Shown: positions 47,543 to 59,227, numbered from the stretch's first letter. The stretch is 64,000 nucleotides of DNA from Isoetes taiwanensis (GCA_021234155.1 JAJEKV010000033.1:11356163-11420162); one strand, 5' to 3'. The notes: generated from the letters alone by a model not told the origin. A program made the numbers and translations.

Positions 47543-47545
47543 TGG

Positions 47546-47815
47546 AGGTTGGTGTTGTAAATATCAATACTCTTGCGGAATTGGTTGTTGCATCTGTCCG
47601 TCTCTTTTTGAATGCAGATGGGCAGGCTGTTTGCTGCACTGGAAGAGGCTGTGCAGATGTGGACTGAGAGGATGTCGAGGTGACTATGCAGGAAAAGGCT
47701 CATCTGAGGGCCCATATGAACCTCGCCAGAGGCCTGCTGTTAATGAGAGAGCTTCAAAGAATTGATGCCCTTGGCACAATGCTATCATGAATCACAATTG
47801 AATGGTGCTCGTGTG
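47546..47815 (+). pseudogene. Possible second Rep-element C-terminal relic
   Basis: A frame near 47680-47812 reads MQEKAHLRAHMNLARGLLLM followed by RELQRIDALG. It resembles the end of the Rep-associated exon at 52856-53194 (RGMLRAQVNMATGVMM, then ELREMESI after a stop). An upstream part (NTLAELVVASVRLFLN) may align with IVSIAVRNVQLSLSHLL. Stops are present. The similarity was judged by eye. Confidence 0.35.
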
Positions 47816-48096
47816 GGGCATAGTGTATTTTTGGTTATGTTTGGTGTTGTCTTTCTTTATGATTGCAGGGCCTTCTCTTCAGCAAATGGAGGAGGGCGCT
47901 GCTGCTTGCCTGCGGGGTGAAGACATAGCAAAAAGCAAAAAAAAAGTGTCTAGTTTGTGTGGAAAGAAATAAAGTTTGTGTGGTTTTCTTCTGTAATTCA
48001 GCCTGACATTGCTTTGAATGCTTGCATCTGCATACTGCATGGGAATAGCCCCCGACCCTTTATGGGAAGGACAGGCCTCTGGTTGTGCTCCACGCA

Positions 48097-48113
48097 AGGG
48101 GTTCGATTCCCCT
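48097..48113 (+). other. tRNA T-arm-like sequence
   Basis: AGGGGTTCGATTCCCCT forms a perfect 5-bp stem with the T-loop consensus TTCGATT and a strong B-box. I could not fold a convincing acceptor, D and anticodon stem around it, so it is not called a tRNA. It may be a SINE head or tRNA relic. Confidence 0.4.
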
Positions 48114-48409
48114 AACCTGTTTGTCTGCTATAGCTTTTGCGTGCTGGATTAGGGAGATGGAGGAAGGCAGGCTTCACTAAGAAGCCAAATTTGAAGACGT
48201 CTTGCAATGTCGTACAATATATTCCTAAAAAATAGAGCCATGTAAGTGTTTAACCTTGTTAAACGCATGCATGGGAGGCCCAGATCTTGCACATAAGGCA
48301 TCTCCTCCCAAATATGCCTACATCTAAGGGCCCAGGATCAAGGAAACAATCCTTCAACGATAATGCTAAGTGAATATATCATACATGCAGAGATAGCATA
48401 AAAGCGCCA

Positions 48410-48930
48410 TGTAATTTCTGCTCAGGTCCCTCAGTGGAAAAGTGTTTGGACATGGGTATGGGATAAGTTGCTTCATCCAAAGTGGCGGTGTTGTAGTGGC
48501 AAGTGATCTATAAATGACAGGCTGGTCCATAAAATTGATAATCGGATTTTGGAGATATGTCCTTTATGTAAGCAAAGTGTTGAAAGTATTAAGCATTGTT
48601 TCTTCTTGTGTGAGCGGCTTCGGCAGGCATGGTTTTGGTTGTTAACTCTATTTGGCACGTCTCAATCTAACCAGCAAGTTCTGCTCGCTATCTATCCTGA
48701 GGCAGGCACAAATGGGGAAACGAACTTTTCATCTTGCGTCTGGTTGGCTTTTATGGTCGATTTGGAAGAGGAGGAGACTATTTAATCTTTAAGGGCATGG
48801 ATATTGCAGACGAGATTCTTCTTCAGTGGACACAGAATAAAATTGTTATAACTTATAATTGTTTTTCTCTTGATCAAGAGAAGAAAGTATTGATTTGGCA
48901 TACTTACCTTCAGATTCATTCTTATGCATA
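48410..48930 (+). pseudogene. LINE reverse-transcriptase zinc-binding (zf-RVT) relic
   Basis: The reading includes WKSVWTWVWDKLLHPKWR, then DRLVHKIDNRILEICPLCKQ, then SVESIKHCFFLCERLRQAWF. The pattern CPLC...H-C-F-F-x-C...W is the zf-RVT domain at the C-terminal end of many plant LINE polyproteins. The reading changes frame and a stop follows WRCCSGK. It is distinct from the LINE family at 5134, 53683 and 62895. 48931-49842 has no recognised gene. Confidence 0.7.
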
Positions 48931-49842
48931 GACAAGTGGTTGTGCTCAGTTGGATCAATTTGTGCACTGGGATTATAATCCTGTCTTTGCACTTTATATT
49001 TATGTTGTTATAATTTTGATTGGTGAAACGGTTCTAAATATGTTTTTAAGGCACTAAGAGGTATTTATTCAATGGTTTAACATAAGATTTTTGTGCCTGT
49101 ATGTATTTATTTTCGTATGTTTGTGGCCTTGCAGAGTGATTTTTGGCATGGTCTATCTTTAACACCTTTATGAATTCAATGGCCCTGTATTTTTGGAAAG
49201 CAAATTTTTATATCCCCTGTATTGTTTTGGAAAGCAAGTTCCTATATCCCCTGCTGCGCTTAGCAGGCGGACGAGTTGCTGCGAAGCGGCGGACATAGAT
49301 GCCTCTTTAATTAGGCCTGCCAAATGGGTATGCATGATTCCTTACAAAAACATCAATATGTGACTAGTTCATGAGCCAAATGCCCGTTTTAAGCACTTCA
49401 CACGTACTTAATCTTATCCAAATACAAGAATCACAACTCTACCTTGAATAAAATCATTTTTCTTTTGCTGTGATCCCAGCGCCAGAACCTTGCAATTGAA
49501 GCCAAAAGCAGAGCCCATGTCATCATGATCTGAAAATATCGAGAAGGCGCGATAATTCTAACAACTTAGAATTTTTATTCAGGACTGAACAATTTAATGG
49601 TAAACCCAGCAAAAAAAATTCAAGAAATAAACTATCCCCGAGCCCCAACTACTGGCACCATTCCAAAGCTATCATTCTTGTCAACTTGCCAGAATTCCAC
49701 GAGGAAAATGAATAAATTGCATGAAATCCATCTTAATATTTATTCGCATTAGATATGGAGCACATTTGCTTTTTTCTTTGCTTCTTTTTCCAGTCTGCGT
49801 TGAACAGGTGGACAGCACTGGGATGCGACGAACAGGCCAGTT

Positions 49843-50640
49843 ATGCAGCTGGCCTCGATGGTTTTGGTGGCCTCAGTAAGCTGTCTGTTTTGGCCTCTTA
49901 TTCCTTCTAGGTTTAGAAGGTGGATGGGGTTGCTGATTTGGGACGAATCTTATCCTTGTTATATTTGGAAGGTGCCGTTTTGTCCGATTGAAATCTCCTA
50001 TTGCAAAATATTTTCTGGTCTCTTTAAGAAGCTAGCATTATTGTTGTGGCGACCAGTGCCCATGGATATTGAAGAAGGTAGTTAGCAAGTTGTTCTCGTT
50101 TTTTGCTCTGCTGTTTCTTGTGCTATCTTTGTTGCCTGTCATAATGCTGAAGCGAGAAGCCCGCTCAAGGGGCATCATATTTAAGGAGAGGGGTGTGTAT
50201 AGGCCCGGCAAGCCCAATAGTATCTTGTCTGGGATTTGTGATAGATGTAGAAATTCTTTGGTGATAGTGTAATTCTTTGTTAGAATATCTGGAGTTTCTG
50301 AAAGGGGAAGACAGGAACAAGTTTGATACCATGCTCACATATCAGGAAGCTACATTATACTGCAACAGCTCAGGGGTATCAAATCTAGTGCCACCAGGAC
50401 CAAATGCAACTTTGGATGAGATTAAGCTTTACAATGTGAGAAGCAACAACAATGACTCATCATGGGCCAGGATTTATTGCAGGGAAGTAGTGCAGATGTA
50501 TTGTATGTACAATTTTCTGTTCATGTACCACTACCCACTGACAGATAGGCAGCTGAGTAGATACAGAGAATTATACTACTCACACAAGATGTTGGCAGAT
50601 CTTTATGGTATATTATTGCTTATATTCACCAGCTGCTAAT
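49843..50640 (+). CDS. Unidentified open frames (unsupported gene model)
   Basis: Three consecutive frames lie here. 50069-50272 starts with a hydrophobic segment (KLFSFFALLFLVLSLLPVIM) followed by basic residues and GICDRCRN. 50277-50639 is hydrophilic (PPGPNATLDEIKLYN) and may end at a donor in CTTTATG/GTATAT. They may be exons of one gene or decayed DNA. No family is recognised. 50641-51120 shows nothing further. Confidence 0.25.
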
Positions 50641-51127
50641 GGAGAATGGGTCTGAATTCAACAGCTACAGGTTTGGGACAGACTCGGGTTTTTATTGGGT
50701 CTACAATGCTATATTTGATCAAATCATGCAATCCCCATCACCATAGCCATCATCTTCACCACTCTCCATAAGCCTGATCTTAAACTTCCTTCCAATTCCA
50801 TCTTTGCTACTGCTCAGTAATTAATCTTGCTCTTGTCTAACATTTTGCTCAAGCACTTGGAAAGCATTTTTGTCCTTGCAGGAATTTTCGGATCGATTGT
50901 CCATCATTGATCTTGCTGTCATGCTTACATATCAGCTCCTTCAATAGGGGCAAGGCCGAACCTTCAATCTTTCCTTATGCAATGATTAACTATTTCAAGC
51001 AGAGTTTTAACTGGCTCATTTGAATAACTTTCTACTGATATTTTTTTAGACAAGTGATGCTGTTGTGATGGAACTAATGGGATCTCCTCTCTCATTAGTA
51101 ACATATATGTATGGCTTTTATTAATTA

Positions 51128-53194
51128 ATGGAAAAAACATCTCTTACCTTCAAAAAAAAAAAAAAAAGGGGTGTAATGCATTGCTTAGATGACGAAGGCC
51201 GAGCACCCGAGAGCAGCAAATTGGCAGAATTGAGAGGGACAAGAGGAGCTTCATCAGAGAGGCACGTTTCTTGGGCTGTTGAGGTAGGTGGAGGAAATTT
51301 AGTTGAGGAGCCAAGATTTACAAGTCGCTCTGATAATGTGATTCGCCATGTTAGTAGCAGTGTTACCATCTGTGTGACGACAGGTTTGATGACTATACTT
51401 CTGAGGGTGCCTCAATTTTTATTCAGAAAGATGGAAAGAGCACTGTGGCTTTGGGTGCAGGCTTTACTGAGGTTTTTGAGGATAGAAGCGGAGTGGTTTC
51501 TCGTGCAAAGCAGAGAGAAGAGATTGGGACTAAGAAGAGTAGAGGTGTTGGGCAGGAAAGAGGAAGAAGTAGGAAGGCTATTGAGGATGTTTCTTGTTCT
51601 GTGAATGACTAGAGCACTTGTACATTCTCAGGCGGTGTCGAAGGAAATAATTCATACGTGAGTAATACGGATGGAGGTTCTGGTGATGGGGAGACTGTAA
51701 GAGTCGTGGTCGTGGTCGTGGAAGAGGTGGTGGGAGAGAAAGGGCGAGAACGAAGACAAATATGCTAGAAGAACATCTAGGCAGTGATATTGGAGGTGGG
51801 ACAGGAGAAAAGGCCATTGAGATGCCGAGTCTTCTTGATGTTTCTGTGACGATTGTAATGACTGGCTACGACATTAATGAAAGCTTGTATGATCAAATGA
51901 TAGAATTTGTGAAGTTGAAGTGCCAGTATGCAGTTGTGGCCTTGGAGAGGGGGTCTAACCTAGATAACTTACGTCTTCAGTGTATTCTTTGCCTGGATGC
52001 AAAGACACCGTCAAGCGTAAATGTTAGAATCAAATCCCATTTTGGTGGAATGCATGGAAGCCGCCAGGAGCAGTTATAATGTGTGCAAGGTGTTGCGTGA
52101 TACAAAGTTGCACTGTTTTGAAGGGATGGTGGGCTACTGTTTAAAGGACATGGGGAAAGTTCATTTCAAACTGCATCTGCATAATGTGACGGAGCGGCAA
52201 ATTCAAGTGGGCAAGGATTTATATGCCTTATATGGAGTGGGTGACATCAAGTATTTATTTACTCTAGACAATGGAAACCTGATGCAAAAAGCCAAATATT
52301 TTGTGGTTTATCACGGTAAGAGACAGAAGACTGCGCCATTCATAACAACTGTGACGATGCTACGGACAAAGAAATTTATTTTGTCAAGCGCGTGGGTGCT
52401 TCCTTTGAACACCACTTTTATTTCCTTAGATCGAGTGAAAGCGGCATGGAATATATTGTTGAATCCAGAGATATGCAAGTACAAAGATGTGAAGATGGCT
52501 CTTTTTGGGTTGCAGCCAGGTATTGTGCCTATTGATTGTGTTGATCGAAGAAGGAAGCGTTATTGGGATGCCGCTAGCATTTATGAGGAGGAAATAATGA
52601 GCGAAGAAAGGGACAATAGTGAGGATGACTTCACAGTTGCTGAACATACATTTGAAGGGCACTCTACTGTTATACCCGAGCCTTTTAGTGATTTTATTTC
52701 TTTAGATATTTGTGATGAAACTATGGATGCTGCTTAGGCTTTGTGTTGTTTACAAAGTATTGCTCTAATTTCAGCTTTACATCGAAGCTTACTTCTATTG
52801 TCTTGATATCTGATAGTTGCTATGTTTTTCTGGTTCTGTAGGATTTGTACAAAGTGGTGTGGGCGATGAGGGGCAGCAAGACCACCCTGCGGCAGCTCCA
52901 GAATTTGTGGTTATTGATGAGAGTAGTGGGGATGATGTAAACGCGGCTACATCCATTAGAAGAAATGCCCTTGATATACATAGGGGGCAAATAGGTCAGC
53001 ACTTGATGGATTTGGAGCTGATGTGTCGAATTGTTTCCATCGCTGTTAGGAATGTGCAATTGTCTCTTAGTCACCTTCTGGATTACTTGCAAGAGGTGGT
53101 CAATTTGCTTGAGTTGGAGGAGTTGCATGCATCCCAGAGGGAGAGGGGCATGCTGCGAGCGCAAGTGAACATGGCAACGGGCGTGATGATGTGA
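51128..53194 (+). pseudogene. Rep/HUH endonuclease region, replitron-like transposon
   Basis: An N-terminal region rich in Arg-Gly (RGRGRGRGGGRERARTK, about 51700-51750) precedes a domain with Rep/HUH order. VTIVMTG (about 51847) resembles motif I. ALERGSNLDNLRLQCILCL (about 51930-51990) sits at motif II, where the expected H-U-H is NLRL. GYCLKD (about 52131-52148) is a clean Y-x-x-K motif III. Rep proteins nick and join single-stranded DNA through that Tyr. A frameshift lies between motifs II and III (about 52030-52075). No helicase is seen after 52737. A further exon (about 52856-53194) after GGTTCTGTAG is helical. The order and eukaryotic intron suggest a replitron-type element rather than a viral integrant; a viral origin of the domain cannot be excluded. 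The HUH loss and frameshift imply an inactive copy. Confidence 0.6.
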
Positions 53195-53682
53195 GAGCTG
53201 CGAGAGATGGAGAGTATAAGGCGACGGCATATGCGTGGCATGAGGGGATGAAGAGAGGATGTTGCGAAGAGACATGGGATGTAAATATATTGTTCCGTGT
53301 CGTTGTGTTTATTTTTGTTGTTAGTACGGATGTAATGTGGGAGCGATATGGCTTCGTTGTATGTGCACTAGTATGTTTGCACAGATGTACATGTGACTTT
53401 GGTTCTGTTTGTGGGTAAATGAAGCTTATGTGAATAAATAGAGCTTATGTGAATAAATAAAGGGTATGGTTTGCTTCAATGGATGTTATGTATTTAACAT
53501 TTGTTTTTATTTTAAATTCACTATTGATCGTGGATTTGCTGTATATGCTCACATCCAAGGGTTCAATAAAGATAGCAATAATGATAGCAATAAAGCTTGT
53601 CGTCCTTAAAAAATAAAATAAAAAATTTATAGTTTTTATGGCCATACATAAAAAGCAAGTCTGATTAACAAATTTTTTTTTG
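53195..53682. other. 3' flank of the Rep region
   Basis: GCTTATGTGAATAAATA is repeated at about 53422 and 53443, with AATAAA signals nearby that may polyadenylate the Rep transcript. The rest is AT-rich with no gene. Confidence 0.4.
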
Positions 53683-56600
53683 GACGTGGCATTGTTTTTG
53701 CTTGGAGATTTCAATGCTCGTACGGCGCAGTTGCAGTCGGTGACCTTCCAAGGTGACGATAATGCTGATCCGCTTTGGCTTGAGACAGCCGCTATTCAGA
53801 ATACACGGCACTCCCAGGATATGGTGGCTAGACCATTTGGCAGGCAGCTGGTCCAGCTCTGCCAGGTTTTTGACATGGTAATTTGTAATGGTATGCAGCG
53901 ATGGCCACACTCAGGGGGTGTTACTTGCAGGAGTGATAGGCAGGATGGGGGAGCTAGTGTGTTGGATTACCTTCTCGCTCCGGTAGCAAAGACTTGACAT
54001 GGTTACACACCTCCATTGGCACAAGCACGTGGGGATGAGGAGGCTTTATCGATCACTACCCGCTTTATGTCAATAAATTGGGAGCACTCAATAGCTTTTA
54101 CACCGCAAAGGGGCGTGGAGGGTTACCATACATCCCACGCTATCGGGCGGTGGACAAGATGAATCTGTGTTGGTGCGGGAATTACGGGGTTTGATAGCTT
54201 CTACACACCGCAAGACGTGTGCATGGTTGGTGAGGGCACCGCTGGTACCGCCGAGGCTTCCTTTGCAGCTGAAGGGCCCTCCGGGAGGGACACCGCGATT
54301 TTCCCCGAGAACCCGTGGTTTGATGTCGATTGCAAGGCTCTAAAGAGCCACCGCGCTTGGTCATAGATCCACAGCTGCGCCACAGCCCCGCAAGACTATA
54401 AGCTCTTCCTAAAAGCCAAGAAGGGGAGATACATGGCAGAAACCCGTGAGCCGCTTGACATGCTCATGGCGAGCCAAAAGCTTTTTGGCGAAGGTGTTAT
54501 ATAAGAAGCGCCAGTGTGGTGGTAATGTAAGTGTGGAGCAATGGATGCACCGGCCACGGGAGTTATATGACCCGCCAGAGCTAATGCCGTGGTCCCTGAC
54601 GTAGGAGAGGTGCCGCAGCACACGCGGAGGATGTTCAAGAAGGTCTCGTGCATCCGGGCGAATGGCAAGGCAAAGGATTTACAGGGGCCGCAGTCGAAGC
54701 CGTTGAAATGGGGTGGCCCATCTGTGGTAGGGCCCCCGACGGTGATCATTAACCGTGCTCGAGCGAGGGGCTCCCCAGTGAGTGGATGGTTAGTAAGGTT
54801 GTTCCCGCTCATAAAGCCGGGTAATAAGGATGAGCCCGGCGAATTACCTGGATGATTATGGTAAGCTCATTTGCTTGCAAAGCTCCCCGCGGCGGGTGGT
54901 GGAGAAGAAACTTACTAAGTGGGCCGAGGAGGCAGGGGGTGCGCAATTGGCCAGCAAAGCTAAAGCCAACTCACCTCCTAATTCCAATTCCATATCTTCA
55001 CTTTGAGAGTGTTGATGGAGGCAAGCCTAATGAGCTTACGTGACTTGTATTGTCGCTTTGTAGATTTTAAGATCGCATATGATACCGCCCCCGAGAGACA
55101 TACCGCGGGCGAGGTTGCAAGAATTGCGAAGTTCCACAGAGAGTTGCGTAAATGTGGTGCACCAGCTTTTATGATGGGATTTATGCCGCACCGCCTTATG
55201 AGGATCGGGCGGTAGCTAGCACTATGGGAGTTAAGCGGGGCTGCCCGCTGTCTCCAACGCTTTTGAGTTGTATATTGATAGCTTGGAGACGGGATGCAAA
55301 GACCATGGGGAGCCGGGTGCAATTATCCGATGCGCGACCTCGTGGAGCCGCTTACTATATGCGGATGATGTAGCTTTGCTAGCTCACACGGCCAAAGAGA
55401 TGCAAAGAAGATTTGGATGCCCTCGGGGTTCCGTGGGGGCAACGGAATGACAAAGAACTTGCACAAAACTAAGCTTCTCGCGATCCTGTCCTCGCAACAC
55501 CCTATCCCTGAGTTCTATTACGGGACAGAAGTGGAGATGGTGCGAGCTTCAAGTATCCGGGAATTGATTTCACTACTAACATGCCGTGGGATGAGTGTGT
55601 GGAGAGAAGAGCCGCAAAAGTCCGGAAGGCTTTATATGCAAAGGCAAAAAACGCTGCGGTTGCCTGATAGATCTCCGTGGATCGGGCAGGAGAGCACACC
55701 CGCTTAGAGCTTTGGTTGAGCCTGCCGCTATATGGGGTGGAGGTTTGGGGCCCAACAAATTAGCAAAAATACGTGGATAGGTTGGAAAGGGTGCGAAGCT
55801 TTCTTGACATATAGCTTGGGAGTGAAGGACACCGCATCTGACGATTTTGTTGTATGAGACGGGGTTCGCCTTTTACAAAGATTCTCGCTATGGCATCTTA
55901 CTTGCTTCCATAAGGTGGATGGGATGGATGAGCATCGCTTGCCCCCCACAATGTGCCGTGTTGTTAACGCAGGGCCCCCAAATGCAAGAGGGTATGGCAC
56001 GAGCAATCGCGGAGGGGATGGTTTAGGAGGTGGTCTATGGATTACCAAATGGATGGTGGCACCGCGCATTCCCGATGCTGAGAATGGGCAATTGGATGCG
56101 GGCTATGCCGCCACTGCGGGAATGCCTCTACTCTTGCAAAGCCCAAGACGAGCACTATCACGCCGATTAATCCCACCTTGAGCATGGATCCCATCAAGCA
56201 TTTGAAAAGCACACATCTCTCGTGAAGAAATCGGAGAGCTATTGCCGCCATAAGGACGAAGTTCCCATTACCTCGTAATTGAGACAGTCATTTGGGGGTG
56301 AATGGCGGGCACGGATCCCCTGTGGAGGAGAGGATATGTCGGTGTTGTGAGATGCACGCGATAGAGGATGAGCACCATGCCCTCCAAATGGTTTCCAAAG
56401 ATATGCCCATGTCCGAAAGCAAAGGCACACCGATCTTAGATGCTCGACACACCGCTACATCGCTTACTGCGATCACCTATGGTAGCGCCGACCGGGAGCT
56501 TACATCCTCGCAGATTTCTACCGTCCGACTTGCTCTTCCGGGGCATGGTATTTGAGAGCCTACTGTTAGGGTTTTTCCTCCCAAGTGGGGGTTTTTTCAT

Positions 56601-56742
56601 CCCGGTAGTAGGGTTCTACTGTACAGTTACATTGTTTGTTTTTGGTGTTGGGGTTTTTGGCTTTTTTGCCTGTTCTGTGCCGTCTCATAGGCCTCTGGCC
56701 TCCGTGGACGTTAAAATAAACTTCCTTCCTTCCTTCCTTCCT
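53683..56742 (+). mobile_element. 5'-truncated LINE (copy 2), inverted to copy 1
   Basis: The element starts inside the endonuclease (FLLGDFNARTAQLQ) and continues through DYLLAPVAKT. Reverse transcriptase motifs follow: FVDFKIAYDTAPE near 55070, KRGCPLSPTLLS near 55233, and YADD at 55358-55369. The Cys/His motif EERICRCCEMHAIEDEHH is at about 56325-56380. It ends GTGGACGTTAAAATAAAC plus (TTCC)n at 56721-56742. It is highly similar to 5134-8210 in reverse, with many indels. GACGTGGCAT occurs just inside the 5' end (53683) and in the 3' flank (56754), a weak target-duplication candidate. Confidence 0.85.
54600..55460 (+). pseudogene. LINE reverse transcriptase domain (copy 2)
   Basis: The catalytic palm motifs are visible: FVDF (motif A Asp), GCPLSP (motif B) and YADD (motif C). 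Motif A and motif C lie in different frames, so at least one shift separates them. This enzyme copies LINE RNA at the nicked target. No intact ORF remains. Confidence 0.8.
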
Positions 56743-56812
56743 TATAAATTTAGGTGACGTGGCATGACACATTTTTCTTATAAATTTAGGTGACGTGGCA
56801 TGACACATAGAT
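56743..56812. repeat. Two tandem copies of a 37-bp unit
   Basis: CTTATAAATTTAGGTGACGTGGCATGACACAT occurs at about 56741 and 56778, directly after the LINE tail. 56813-57575 has no other recognised feature. Confidence 0.8.
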
Positions 56813-57575
56813 GGGCTAGCAAATTCAGAGAATGCTCCGTTGCCCCCTCATGCCCACACATCACACGTTCATTGCTTTATCTTTCGCATACTGTAATAGA
56901 AATTTGTCCTTAATGTAAACCATCGGATTTGTTGCTTTTAGCATGCGTTTTCTTCACGTCGGCTTCAAACGGGACCAGCAGTGCAGGAGTCTAAATGCTC
57001 GTAAGGTATGAGCTTTACATTCTTGTATTTGCCAGATATAAAGTGGCATCTTATCTCTTCTTTTATTATATTTTTATATATTTATAGTAATTGTTTTGAT
57101 TTAGTCAAAATGTTATGATACACGTAGAAAAAATCGTAGTTAGATTGTTTCAAGGGTTTGGAGCCCATGTTACAATAGGATTTTCCTGGTGACTTTGGCA
57201 GTAGAAGTCTGTGTAGAAACTTCCTGCTAGGGTAAATAATTTTGGTGTTGAATGCACTTCAATTCAATGGGCCATTCTGCCTACGCCGTGCATTAAAATT
57301 TAAGCATACGAAATGAAGTATGCACGTTTCTCTCGCTCCATCATGGAAAAAGTCATGACTTATTCTTCACTTTGTACACTTACCAGATCTATGCAGCCAC
57401 ACATTTTAAGAAAACTGTTAACTGCTGCTTTGACTGAGATATTTTACAGCCGTGAGCCATATCTGTATGGGTGGCTCAAAATAGTCACTCCAATATCTTA
57501 CAGTCCACTCTGTAGGAATCAATGCTTGGAACTATTCCAACTCATCAGTTTTTATCACCAGTCAGTCAGCACCCT

Positions 57576-59227
57576 TTACTCTTTACATATGTTGAGTTGG
57601 AAATCTATGACTGATGCACTGATTTTATTCAGTTCTCTAATTCTAATCAGTTCTTCCAATACATGCCTCATTGTAGGCCTACTTTCAATTAGAAATGCAA
57701 GGCATTTAACTGCAAGGTCTGCCATGAGTGCTATATTTTGAAAAATCTCTGAATCACTGGTAGCTTTCAGCTTAGGATCAATAATCTCACTCAATTCACC
57801 TCTAGTGATATATGGAATTGCATAAGCACTCAAATTTACATCGATTGAATGGCGGTCAAAATCAACAGGCTTCAAACCAGTGATAAGTTCCAGCAAAACC
57901 ACACCAAAACTATACACATCACTCTTGTCAGTCAACCTGTATGTCTCATAGTACCTTGGATCAATATACCCAGGCGTACCCCTTACTACAGTTGAAACAT
58001 GTGAGGCATCCAAGGGTACAAATCTTGACACTCCAAAGTCAGACACCTTGGCAGCAAAAGTCTCATCCAACAGTATGTTAGAAGACTTCACATCTCTGTG
58101 AAAAATTGGAGGATCTGCTGAAGAGTGTAAATATGCAAGAGCTTCAGCCGTTTGTACTGCAATATTAACTCTTCTATCCCAGCCAAGTTCTTGGCCTTTG
58201 AAATTTTTTCCATGTAAGTGGTCATGTAGGGTTCCATTTGAGATGTACTCATACACTAAAAGCTGACAGCCATTTTCTACACAGCATCCATGCAATTTGA
58301 CCAGATTCCTGTGGTTCACCTGGGACAACACTGCTATTTCATTCACAAAATCCTCTGTCCTGTGATTATCATCACCGCGGTAGTGCGACCTTTTTATGGC
58401 TATCAAAGTGCCATCATGTAGGGTTCCCTTATAAACAGTGCCAAATCCTCCCTTTCCAAGCTTCAAATCTGGAGAAAAATAACAACTAGCTTGCTCTAAC
58501 TCTCGATAAGTGAATATTTTTGAAACTTCTCTTCCATGGCTTGAAGATGTAATCTCTGTTATATGTTTTACACCGTGACTGCTTATCTTAGAGCTAAAGT
58601 CGTCTTCTGGTGCTAAAATACGCTTGCTAGTGAAAAGGAATAGGACTACAAGTATGCATGGACATACTGACATTATTGCAAGAGAAATTGCTACAGCACA
58701 GAAGAGCAGAATTTATTAGAATTTACAGGGTAATCATAAAGGCAGATGCTTATTACTTACCCACTATAATCCAGGCATCAGTTGGTGATATATCCCCGCA
58801 AGTATGATCTGCAAGATACTGAGACAAAGATCAACTTGTGCATCAAACTTTTAGAATTTAGACGGCGAAACAAACCTATGGTGTGGTTCCAATGGATAGT
58901 GTTACAGTCAATATACTGGGCATTAGCATCAGGAACTTGTTTTAAGAATTCTTTCCACTGCGTTGCATTTGGATCCTTGCAAGGGCCTTCGAAAAACATG
59001 TACATATTATGGTAGTCAACATAATGCACAGTTCTGTTGTGCAGTGTTAAAATGTCATTTTGGCACTGGATATTATAAGCAGGATGATTCTCACAAGTTT
59101 TATCAGAGCCTTCAGCAAAGGGATAACAAATATTGAAGCCCTTGCACTTTTGAGAAGGGCAATCAGCTGAAACAAGGTATAGAACAGGGAAAATGAGAAA
59201 GGAAATCAAGCAAAAGGCGCACAACAT
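57576..59227 (-). CDS. Wall-associated-kinase-like receptor kinase (504 aa)
   Basis: Membrane receptor kinases of this type bind cell-wall pectin or unknown ligands and signal through Ser/Thr phosphorylation. Three exons (59227-58876, 58808-58761, 58690-57576) total 1515 nt with GT-AG introns and one frame. Residues 1-21 are a signal peptide (MLCAFCLISFLIFPVLYLVS). Residues 22-117 hold a Cys-rich GUB_WAK-like segment (DCPSQKCKGFNICYPFAEGS). Residues about 134-153 form the membrane segment. The kinase spans about 200-480: GKGGFG at 212-217, catalytic Lys in AIKRS at 233, HRDVKSSN at 331 (an RD kinase), DFG at 351-353, and GTPGYIDPRYY. The ectodomain is short and lacks the usual WAK_assoc C-terminal part and EGF repeats. 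All key residues are present. It appears functional. Confidence 0.9.

Larger units (their letters stand above)
42773..47545. mobile_element. CACTA-like DNA transposon with TIRs and TGG duplication
   Basis: Near-perfect 41-bp terminal inverted repeats start CACATCAAAAA(C/T)GATGCC at 42776 and, on the minus strand, at 47542. About 38 of 41 positions match. TGG flanks both ends (42773-42775 and 47543-47545). A CAC terminus with a 3-bp target duplication is the hallmark of CACTA (En/Spm) elements. Inside are C-rich tandem arrays next to each end, a transposase-like piece at 46283-46665, and minus-strand exon-like pieces. Length is 4767 bp. No intact transposase is present, so it is probably non-autonomous or decayed. 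Confidence 0.65.

Noticed and set aside
51128-51604. 158-codon frame before the Rep region as an independent gene
   Set aside because: Its start includes a poly-A tract translated as lysines, and parts read better in another frame; treated as the decayed upstream part of the Rep region.
51700-52737. Integrated plant DNA-virus Rep gene
   Set aside because: No superfamily 3 helicase, capsid gene or virus-type organisation follows, and the Arg-Gly head and intron fit a eukaryotic transposon better; kept as an alternative only.
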